The notes under the pieces: generated by a model
Databases searched by the model: none
Seen by the model: the letters and a program-made list of their open reading frames with translations, nothing else
Told to the model about the DNA's origin: nothing
Part shown: positions 1 to 6,600 of the stretch, piece by piece
Numbering within the stretch: the stretch's first letter is position 1
Layout of the letters: each line of letters starts with the position of its first letter
Translations under genes and position numbers: made by a program
Source: an uncultured Collinsella sp.
GTDB taxonomy: Bacteria; Actinomycetota; Coriobacteriia; Coriobacteriales; Coriobacteriaceae
Assembly (NCBI GenBank): GCA_902492825.1
Contig: CABUMZ010000062.1
Coordinates: forward strand, 1-10,744
Direction of reading: 5' to 3'
DNA: 10,744 bases

Positions 1-383
1 TTGCCAAAGTTGCCCTTCGACTCAACGAACGGTGCGAGCAACGCCTCGTTGCCGGTTGCCAGACGCACCATCGTCTCGTAGATCGCGGCATCGCCGTGCG
101 GGTTGAGCTTCATGGTCTGGCCCACGATGTTGGCGCTCTTCTGGCGCTCACCCTTGAGCAGACCCATCTTGTACATGGTGTAGAGCAGCTTGCGGTGCGA
201 GGGCTTAAAGCCGTCGATCTCGGGGAATGCACGCGAGACGTTGACGCTCATGGCGTAGGGCATGTAGTTGACCTCGAGCGTCTGCGTGATCGGCTGGTCG
301 GTGACCTCGGAGTGCAGGCCGATGACGTTCTCGGCGTTGACCTGCTTTTTCTTTGGCTGGTTCTTCGTCTTCTTCTTTGCCAC
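1..383 (-). CDS. Type IIA topoisomerase A subunit (GyrA/ParC-like), N-terminal part, truncated by window edge
   Basis: This is the DNA breakage-reunion subunit of an ATP-dependent type II topoisomerase; only the first 127 residues are inside the window. Reading from GTG at 383, a lysine-rich leader (KKKTK) is followed by the winged-helix hallmarks of the family: YAMSVNVSRAFPEIDGFKPSHRK (about 43-65; compare [24 protein letters not shown] in GyrA), KSANIVGQTM (82-91), NPHGDAAIYETMVRLA (94-109) and ESKGNFG at the edge. The catalytic tyrosine would lie just beyond the window. The GTG start is supported by AGAGGAAATC directly upstream and by the lack of an ATG before residue 41. It follows the B subunit by 45 nt on the same strand, so the two are very probably co-transcribed. 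The quinolone-determining positions read Ala99 (E. coli GyrA Ser83) and Glu103 (Asp87). Whether it serves as gyrase or topoisomerase IV cannot be decided without the C-terminal domain. Confidence 0.93.
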   Translation of the reverse strand, partial: MAKKKTKNQPKKKQVNAENVIGLHSEVTDQPITQTLEVNYMPYAMSVNVSRAFPEIDGFKPSHRKLLYTMYKMGLLKGERQKSANIVGQTMKLNPHGDAAIYETMVRLATGNEALLAPFVESKGNFG

Positions 384-428
384 GATTTCCTCTTGAACTT
401 CTTATGGGCCGTCGTTATCGATTTGCTG

Positions 429-2426
429 CTATTGCAGGTCCAGCTGGTCCAGATATTCCTTGCCGTGCTCGGAGATATGGCGCTTGCGGCCCGCTTCGTC
501 GTTGCCCAGCAACAGGTTAAACATGGTCTCCATCTTGGTGACGTCCTCGGGCTCCACCTTGATCAGGCGACGCGTCTCGGGGTTCATGGTGGTGAGCCAC
601 ATCATGTCCGGGTCGTTCTCGCCAAGACCCTTGGAGCGGTTGATGGAGCACTTTTGGTCGCCAATCTCCTTGAGGATGCCGTTCTTCTCGAGCTCGGTGT
701 AGGCAAAGTAGGTCTTCTCTTTGCAGTTGATCTCGTAGAGCGGCGACTCGGCGATATACACGTAACCCTCGTCGATAAGTGTGGGCACCAGGCGGTAAAG
801 CATGGTGAGCACGAGCGTGCGGATGTGGTAACCGTCGACGTCGGCGTCCGTACAGATGATGACCTTGTTCCAGTTGAGGTTGTCCAGGTCAAAGGCACCA
901 AGGTTTTTGATGCGCTTGTCCTTGATCTCCACGCCGCAGCCCAGCACGCGCATGAGGTCCATGATGATGTCGGACTTAAAGATGCGTGGATAGTCCTCCT
1001 TTAGGCAGTTGAGGATTTTGCCGCGGACGGGCATAACGCCCTGGAACTCGGCATCGCGCGAGGTACGAATGGCGCCTGCTGCCGAGTCGCCCTCTACGAT
1101 GTAGATCTCGCGGCGGCTCTTGTCCTTGGAGCGGCAGTCGATGAACTTCTGCACGCGGTTGGCCATGTCGGTCTTCTGCTGCAAGTTGGTCTTGATGCTC
1201 TGACGCGTCTTCTCGGCGTTCTCGCGCGAGCGCTTGTTGATGAGCACCTGTTCCATGATCTTGTTGGCGGCATCTTTGTTCTCGATCAAGTAGGTCGAGA
1301 GGCGCTCCTTAAAGAAGGCCGTCATGGCCTGCTGGATAAAGCGGTTATTGATGGCCTTTTTGGTCTGGTTCTCGTAGGACGTCTGGGTGGAGAAGCAGTT
1401 GGTCACCAGTACCAAGCAGTCCTGGACGTCCTGCCACTTAATGCCGCTTTCGTTTTTGTTGTACTTGCCCTGTTGCTTAATGTAGGCATCGATGGCGCTG
1501 GTCAGAGCGCTGCGGGCAGCCTTCTCGGGCGAGCCGCCGTTCTCGAGCCACGATGAGTTGTGGTAGTACTCCTGCATCATGAAAGTGCGCGAGAAGCACA
1601 TGCAAGCAGTGATTTTTACGTTGTAGTCGGGCAGGTCCTCGCGATCGCGACCGCGACGGTCGGCCTCGATAAAGAAGGGCTCGGTAAGGTAGTCGGTACC
1701 GACCTTCTCGAGCACGTAGTCTTCGATGCCCTTGGGATAGCAAAAATCCTCTTCGGAAAACTCGCCATCGTCGCCCTCGATGCGCAGGCGGAAGGTCACG
1801 TTGGCGTTGACCACGGCCTGACGGCGCATGTTCTCGCGATACCAGTCGTGGGGAATGCTGATCGAGGTAAAGACCTCAAGATCGGGGCGCCACTTGATGG
1901 TGGTGCCGGTGCGGTTCTCGTCGCTGGGCTCAATCTCGAGTGCCTTCTTTTTGGCGCCGACGACCTTGCCCTTCTTAAAGTGCAGGGAGTACTTGTTACC
2001 GTCACGCCAGACGGTAACGTCCATGTATTCAGAGGCGTACTGAGTCGCGCAGGAGCCCAGGCCGTTGGTACCGAGCGAGAAGTCGTAGTCGCCGCCCTGG
2101 TTGTTGTTGTATTTGCCACCTGCGTAGAGCTCGCAAAAGACGAGCTCCCAGTTAAAGCGCTTCTCGGAGGGGTTCCAGTCGAGCGGGCAGCCGCGGCCGT
2201 TGTCCTCTACCTGAATGGAGCCATCGCGAAAGGCGGTAAGGGTGATGAGCTTGCCGTAGCCCTGGCGCGCCTCGTCAACGGCGTTGGACAGGATCTCGAA
2301 GGCGGCATGCGCGCAGCCGTCGAGTCCGTCCGAGCCAAAGATGACGGCGGGGCGCAGGCGTACGCGCTCCTCGTCCTTGAGCTGGCGGATACTGTCGTTA
2401 CCATAGTTTGCGGTGTTTTTTGCCAT
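429..2426 (-). CDS. Type IIA topoisomerase B subunit (GyrB/ParE-like ATPase with Toprim domain)
   Basis: This 665-residue ATPase subunit pairs with the A subunit downstream to pass one DNA duplex through another. The GHKL ATPase domain shows FEILSNAVDEA (43-53; Glu44 as general base, Asn48 for Mg), DNGRGCP (75-81), YAGGK (101-105) and an ATP-lid glycine motif GTNGLGS (119-125) where GyrB normally has GLHGVG. The transducer domain keeps the QTK loop (354-356). The Toprim domain has EGDSAAG (445-451), RGKILN (468-473) and DADVDG (527-532), followed by SKGLGE (598-603) and the TTMNPETRR block (612-620). Length is as expected for a ParE-like protein without the long GyrB insertion. The RPAVIFG segment (25-31), replacing RPGMYIG, marks a divergent branch that I recall from gut Clostridia and Coriobacteriia. 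The ATG at 2426 has AAAGGAG about 16 nt upstream, a long spacing. No dnaA or recF neighbours are seen, so a second topoisomerase (topo IV role) is more likely than the main gyrase. Confidence 0.93.
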   Translation of the reverse strand: MAKNTANYGNDSIRQLKDEERVRLRPAVIFGSDGLDGCAHAAFEILSNAVDEARQGYGKLITLTAFRDGSIQVEDNGRGCPLDWNPSEKRFNWELVFCELYAGGKYNNNQGGDYDFSLGTNGLGSCATQYASEYMDVTVWRDGNKYSLHFKKGKVVGAKKKALEIEPSDENRTGTTIKWRPDLEVFTSISIPHDWYRENMRRQAVVNANVTFRLRIEGDDGEFSEEDFCYPKGIEDYVLEKVGTDYLTEPFFIEADRRGRDREDLPDYNVKITACMCFSRTFMMQEYYHNSSWLENGGSPEKAARSALTSAIDAYIKQQGKYNKNESGIKWQDVQDCLVLVTNCFSTQTSYENQTKKAINNRFIQQAMTAFFKERLSTYLIENKDAANKIMEQVLINKRSRENAEKTRQSIKTNLQQKTDMANRVQKFIDCRSKDKSRREIYIVEGDSAAGAIRTSRDAEFQGVMPVRGKILNCLKEDYPRIFKSDIIMDLMRVLGCGVEIKDKRIKNLGAFDLDNLNWNKVIICTDADVDGYHIRTLVLTMLYRLVPTLIDEGYVYIAESPLYEINCKEKTYFAYTELEKNGILKEIGDQKCSINRSKGLGENDPDMMWLTTMNPETRRLIKVEPEDVTKMETMFNLLLGNDEAGRKRHISEHGKEYLDQLDLQ

Positions 2427-2515
2427 ACTCGCTCTCTCGGTGCTCCTTTGCTGCGTTTAAGTCATATAGATAGTCAAGGTAGCATAGCCCAGCCCACAGA
2501 CGATTCCACCCAACA

Positions 2516-2636
2516 CGAAATCCATCGAACAATCGTTCGGAGTTCGATGGAGATTCGTTTACTCGGACAAAACCGAGTCGGCTCTGTCCGAGTAAGTTTG
2601 AATAGCGAATCGAAATTGCTATGTCCGCATAGCGAT
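2516..2636. repeat. Three tandem palindromic modules in the intergenic region
   Basis: Three adjacent inverted repeats occupy this stretch. Module 1: TCCATCGAAC (2521-2530) pairs with GTTCGATGGA (2542-2551), extended by CGAA/TTCG (2516-2519, 2554-2557) across a small internal loop. Module 2: TTACTCGGACA (2559-2569) pairs with TGTCCGAGTAA (2585-2595), 11 bp perfect. Module 3: ATTGCTATG (2615-2623) pairs with CATAGCGAT (2628-2636), with one wobble and a TCCG loop. Each module also holds an extra half-site giving a competing hairpin: GTTCG 2535-2539, CCGAGT 2573-2578 and ATAGCGA 2602-2608. No T-run follows any stem, so these are not simple terminators. They could be a dispersed intergenic palindrome, protein-binding dyads, or structured leader RNA. 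Confidence 0.75.
2525..2540. promoter_or_regulatory. LexA (SOS) box-like dyad
   Basis: The 14 bases CGAACAATCGTTCG (2526-2539) are a perfect CGAAC-N4-GTTCG dyad, the core layout of the LexA operator known in Gram-positive bacteria and actinobacteria. The flanking T (TCGAAC) also fits; the spacer AATC departs from the usual RNRY pattern at one position. It lies 100 bp upstream of the topoisomerase B start and about 130 bp upstream of the plus-strand promoter, so the topoisomerase operon is the likelier target. It sits within palindromic module 1 and could be an incidental part of a repeat. Confidence 0.4.
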
Positions 2637-2652
2637 GGCGGATATGGTTTCC

Positions 2653-2730
2653 GTAATGACAGATATAGTTGACATTGGCTGATAGATGCAATATATATGT
2701 GTCATGTTGCAACGGATATCTGTCCATTAC
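2653..2730. promoter_or_regulatory. Inverted sites bracketing the XRE-gene promoter (candidate operator pair)
   Basis: GTAATGACAGATAT (2653-2666) lies just upstream of the -35 box and ATATCTGTCCATTAC (2716-2730) lies in the leader just before the ribosome binding site. The second is the reverse complement of the first apart from one extra base. The ACAGATAT/ATATCTGT cores are centred 57 bp apart on either side of the promoter. This layout fits two operator sites for a dimeric repressor, most simply the XRE protein encoded immediately downstream. Binding is inferred and not shown. Confidence 0.5.
2669..2697 (+). promoter_or_regulatory. Sigma-70-type promoter for the XRE/membrane protein pair
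   Basis: A perfect -35 TTGACA (2669-2674) is followed by a 17-bp spacer and TATATA (2692-2697) as -10. A start near 2704 would leave a leader of about 40 nt ahead of the regulator gene. It is the best promoter match I found in the window. Confidence 0.72.
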
Positions 2731-2745
2731 TACGAAAGGAACTCC

Positions 2746-2976
2746 ATGCCGGGCAAAAAGAACCTACGCATGAAGGCGGCGCGCGCGGCGGTTGGCCTTT
2801 CGCAAGCTGACTTGGCCGAGGCCGTGGGCGTTACGCGCCAGACCATCGGCCTGATCGAGGCGGGCGGCTACAACCCCACGCTCAATTTGTGCGTGTCAAT
2901 CTGTAAAGCGCTACGCGTTACGTTGAACGACTTGTTTTGGGAAGACGAGAGCGACGTCGACCCTGACGCTCTTTAG
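2746..2976 (+). CDS. XRE-family helix-turn-helix transcriptional regulator (small, Cro/CI type)
   Basis: This 76-residue DNA-binding protein consists of little more than one HTH_3 domain. A basic N-terminus (MPGKKNLRMKAAR) leads into GLSQADLAEAVGVTRQTIGLIE (17-38), with the recognition helix around VTRQTIGLIE, then the typical YNPTLNLCVSICKAL and LNDLFW ends of the fold and an acidic tail. ATG at 2746 is preferred over the in-frame ATGs further upstream because AAAGGA (2735-2740) sits 5 nt before it and because homologues of this compact type begin just before the first helix. The membrane protein gene starts 9 nt after the stop, and its Shine-Dalgarno overlaps the stop codon. Small XRE regulators paired with a membrane protein are common in Firmicutes and Actinobacteria. 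The promoter is bracketed by inverted sites, which suggests autoregulation. The target and inducing signal are unknown. Confidence 0.92.
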   Translation: MPGKKNLRMKAARAAVGLSQADLAEAVGVTRQTIGLIEAGGYNPTLNLCVSICKALRVTLNDLFWEDESDVDPDAL

Positions 2977-2979
2977 GAG
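2975..2979 (+). promoter_or_regulatory. Ribosome binding site overlapping the upstream stop codon
   Basis: AGGAG (2975-2979) shares its first bases with the TAG stop (2974-2976) of the XRE gene and lies 6 nt before the ATG of the membrane protein gene. This suggests coupled translation and fixes the start of the second gene. Confidence 0.75.
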
Positions 2980-2985
2980 TTCGCT

Positions 2986-3570
2986 ATGAAATTTGAAGAT
3001 TTAAAACTCGTGCAAAAGTGGCGTGAATATGCCGGCCCAAAGGATGAGCGCCTGGAGGCTGAGAGCGCGAAGATCTACAAGATTGGTTTCGTGCTGCTTT
3101 CGTTTGGCATGTTGATGATCTTTTTCTACCAGTTTATAGCTCGACAGGTTGCGTGGATTCACAGCGACGCCAGTGAAATGCCGCATGGCTTTGCAACGCC
3201 GTTCGAGGCAGCCATGTATTTGTGGCTCGTTCTCGTGATGTTGATTTGCGCAGGACTGCAAACGCGGAAGGGCTATGTCGATACCAATCGTTTTGGGCAA
3301 ACCGAGTATCTTCCTGTTGGATATTTCCTGCTTCTCAGCGGTCTTAGCGGCGCCGCGTTCGCGCTTGTTATTGCCGCAATGCGCTGTATCGCTGAGGCGC
3401 AGATCGTGCCGCTCGAAAGCGTCTTTTGGTTGGCGAACCTGGCCACGGGCGTGTTCTGCGGCGCGACGATTTTCGCGGCCACGTTTGCTGTCCTGTGCGC
3501 AACGTTTTTCACGGCGAAAAGACGCCGTGCCAAGCTCGAGGCAGAACTCGACTCCACTGACGATATCTAA
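2986..3570 (+). CDS. Four-helix integral membrane protein of unknown function, partner of the XRE regulator
   Basis: This 194-residue protein has a charged cytoplasmic-looking N-terminus (KFEDLKLVQKWREYAGPKDERLEAESAKIYK) and four hydrophobic segments at about 33-53, 75-92, 112-132 and 146-176. The last is long enough to bend or to include a re-entrant part. A basic tail (AKRRRAKLEAELDSTDDI) follows, and the positive-inside pattern places both ends in the cytoplasm. I see no catalytic motif and no transporter signature. It resembles the uncharacterised membrane proteins that often follow small XRE regulators; I cannot name the family with confidence. It is the second gene of a two-gene operon with its own strong Shine-Dalgarno and is followed directly by a hairpin. 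A role in sensing or modulating an envelope condition, with the XRE protein controlling its level, is inference only. Confidence 0.85.
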   Translation: MKFEDLKLVQKWREYAGPKDERLEAESAKIYKIGFVLLSFGMLMIFFYQFIARQVAWIHSDASEMPHGFATPFEAAMYLWLVLVMLICAGLQTRKGYVDTNRFGQTEYLPVGYFLLLSGLSGAAFALVIAAMRCIAEAQIVPLESVFWLANLATGVFCGATIFAATFAVLCATFFTAKRRRAKLEAELDSTDDI

Positions 3571-3575
3571 TGCGT

Positions 3576-3611
3576 AATGGGCTGGCTCTGGGTATCCAGA
3601 ACCAGCCCATT
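3576..3611. terminator. Hairpin between convergent genes, probable bidirectional terminator
   Basis: AATGGGCTGG (3576-3585) pairs perfectly with CCAGCCCATT (3602-3611), and after one C/A mismatch TCTGG (3587-3591) pairs with CCAGA (3596-3600) around a GTAT loop. The stem begins 6 nt after the stop of the membrane protein gene and lies 48 nt beyond the stop of the convergent surface protein gene. The T-tract is short on the plus strand and absent on the minus strand, so termination could be weak or Rho-assisted. Confidence 0.65.
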
Positions 3612-3659
3612 TGATGTTCGATGAGCCGAGTCGGCGTCTCTCGCAAAGGTAACTGAGAG

Positions 3660-6600
3660 CTAGTGAGGCTTATCAGAATTGACCTCATCGGCGGTGTCGT
3701 TTTCGAGCGCCGTGCGGCGGGCGCTGTAGGCGACAAGGCCGGCGCCGGCTGCGGCGAGTGCTGCGGCGGCTGCTGTCAGGGGGACGTTGCTGTCGCCCGT
3801 GCCCGCAAGCGCGCCCGCTTTTCCGGGGCGCTTGTTATTGCCGTGATCCTTGCCGCTGCCAGAGCCACTGCCGCTACCGGAGCTGCTTCCGCCGGAGCCA
3901 CCTCCACTCGTGCCGCCATCGCCGTCGACCGTCATCGGGGCGTCGTGAAGTCCTGTCGTATCCGCGTTGTCGCATACGCCGACCTGAACTTCTGAGCGTT
4001 CGCATGCCGCGTCGGGCACATGAAGCTCGTGCAGTACGGCACCCAGCGCCGAGTTTGCGCCCGGTCGAATTTCCTCGAGCGTTACGGGATCGAGCGCCAC
4101 CAGATTACGCGCCTTCGCATATAGCGTTACGCGTTTGCCCACCTCGTCGCTCCAACTCTCGGGGATGGCGAAGCTCATGCGGAACTGTGCCGTGCAACCC
4201 GGTGCCAGCACGGCGTTGCCGCTGTCGGCTACCAGCGGGTGCGTTGCAAAACGTGCGCCCAGCGTCTCGAGCGCGTACTTCACGTGTGCCATGTCGTTGG
4301 CCGAAGCATCCTCGGCAAGCTCCGGATCGTAGATCGAAGCCATGCGTGCGTTTGCTCCGAACCCGATGGATGCGCTGGAGAACGGCTGGCTGGAGCCCTC
4401 TCGGTACAGATCGATCGTGCCGGCGGTCAGCAAGGTGTTACCGTCGTTTCGCACCGTGACCATGAAGGATTCGCCTGCTGCTCCGGGCACCACCGCGCCC
4501 GAGGTAGCGACCGCGCCCGTCGGAGTGGCACACGCCACCAAGGGCACTTCGATGCCGTGTAGTTCTGCCTCGCTCTTCTCCGCGCTCACAATGTGCGTGG
4601 CGAGCGCGGAGAGCATGCTCCCCGACGTCAAAAATGTCGTTATCTGATCGACGGGATGGTCCAGCTCGCACATCACGAACGGCTCCGTAAACAGATCGCC
4701 TGACAAGGTGCTGGCGAAGATGCGGAAGTGCTTGCCCATCACTGCAACTGGGTTGCCTTCTTCGTCGTAGGTCTGTCCCACCTTGCCATCGGTGTTCTCT
4801 ACATAGAGCGCGCACCTGCCGTTGTTGCTTACGCTAAACGATGCCGGGCCACAGCCTGCGGCACCCACGGGCTGCGTTGCAAACGCCGATGCGCCTCGCG
4901 TCCAAGAAATATGCTGCAGTTGCTCGTTGACGGTTGCCAAAAAGCCCGAATGTTGTGGCCACGGTACCGCACGGGGTACCGTGGCGTCTGGTGGCATAAC
5001 GCCCCAGCCCGCAATGGACTGGCCGATCACGGCGTACGATGCGCAGCCGCAACCGTCTGCGGTCTCGTACGCAACGGGCACCACCATTTTGCCGTTGATA
5101 TTCTCGGGCTCGCCCAGCTCGATGCTCGACGGTGCCTGCGGAAAGCGGAGGACCTGACGGAACGTGAGGCTGTCGCCCGAAACGTCCGACCACAGGGTAA
5201 AGCACTCGAGCGCGACCTCTGCCTCGGTGCCCAACGCCTTTTCTGCCGTGGTTCCGCGGCGGTGGAGATAGGCGCCCGACAGACGCCCGTCGACAAGCGT
5301 CTTGCCCACCGTGATGCGTGGACACTGCAGACAATGGTAACCGTCCTCCTGCAGGCGGCCGCGCGAGATGCTGCGCCACGACGTGTGCGATACCACGCGA
5401 ACTTCGCTATTGCTTATGCGCAGGCGCACAACGGACAGTATGCCGGCTGTGCTTGCCGTATCGAAAAAGGTGCTGTCGCCGTCGGGGCGCTCGCCCGAGA
5501 CCAACAGCACGTAGGCGTCCTGGTTTCCTCTTCCGTCCGTATATTCCACTACGTCGAAGTCGTAATCGTATATGCCGTCGCGCTCCACGTCTTCCTCGCC
5601 AAACCCAAGGGGAAAGTCCACAGGCGTGGGAGCGGACCACGTTCCGTTTGCCTTTGTGTGTACCACCAGGCGCGAGCGACCATTGTCGCCGTAGCGCACC
5701 GAGGCGATACGGAACAGGCATTCTACGCCGGCAATCATTGCCAGCTTCATGTGGGCTTCGCTGAGCACGCCAGCAAACAGCACGTTGTCGCTCGAGGGCT
5801 TGATGCCGCCACGCTCGTCCTCCGACACGCCGGCAGAATCGGCGTTCGGGTCGGCAACGGTGTTCGTTGCCTGACCGATGTAGGTGTACTCATACATCGG
5901 CGCGGCGTTTTCGTCGTTCTCTATCAGTGCATGGACGAAATGCTCGATCTGTCCCGTGTCGTCGCTTTCTGCATCCGCCTCGAGCTCAATGCGCGTGACC
6001 GCTTGATCCCAATCGCGCACGACAGGCGCGGCGTTTACGGCAGTGGCCTTAACCTCGGCGCGTGCGAGCAGTTCGGCGTTGGTGACGATGGTGGCCGATG
6101 CGATAAATTGCGGCACGCCGCCCGCCTCAATGTTGCCGGCCGAGCCGAAGCAGGCATCCAGCGTATAAGGCGTATCTCCACCCAATGCGAGCTCAGAGCG
6201 CTGGAGCACATACTGGTCGCCATTGTTCACCGACATATTCCACGAATCGATGAGTGTGGGCCACGACCCCGACCAAGCCTTGGTGGTCCACTTGAACATT
6301 ACGAACTGGAGTATCACATCGACATCGACGTCTGCACCTACGCGCAGTCGCGGAAGCTGGTGTCCATCTGCCTTCTCGTACCCAATGAACAGCGTGAGGG
6401 ATGCGGCGCCGCGCACGGCAGACGAAGCGACGCCTGCAACGCCGGCGCCAAAGGTGACGGCAAGCCCGATCTGGATGGTGAACGAGCCCGACGCGTTTGA
6501 ATAGTCGAGCGAAATGTTTTTAAAAAACGCCGCGCCGCTGCCGTGCGTGTGGGCACCCACGGCGAGCGCCAGTTTTGCCAGCACCCAGGGGTTGACGTTT

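Noticed and set aside
96..1004. 302-codon plus-strand open frame, rich in Leu, Val, His and Asp
   Set aside because: Antisense to both topoisomerase genes and running through the intergenic gap between them; repetitive low-information composition and no domain.
1560..2672. 370-codon plus-strand open frame crossing from the topoisomerase B gene into the intergenic palindromes
   Set aside because: Antisense to motif-bearing topoisomerase sequence; no ribosome binding site or domain; ends amid the palindromes.
2398..2727. 109-codon minus-strand open frame between the topoisomerase and XRE genes
   Set aside because: It overlaps the topoisomerase B start, runs through the palindromic modules and promoter, and its sequence looks non-coding.
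2686..2745. Upstream ATG starts for the XRE gene
   Set aside because: They lie at the -10 element or just after the likely transcription start and lack a ribosome binding site, whereas ATG 2746 has AAAGGA at the right spacing.
3838..3905. Low-complexity repeat in DNA near the end of the surface gene
   Set aside because: It is the codon run for the Gly/Ser linker before the wall anchor, a normal feature of anchored proteins.
4728..6500. 590-codon open frame on the plus strand, antisense to the surface protein gene
   Set aside because: It lies entirely inside a well-supported gene in GC-rich DNA, has no recognisable domain and has an odd composition (rich in Arg, His and Val), as expected of a shadow frame.
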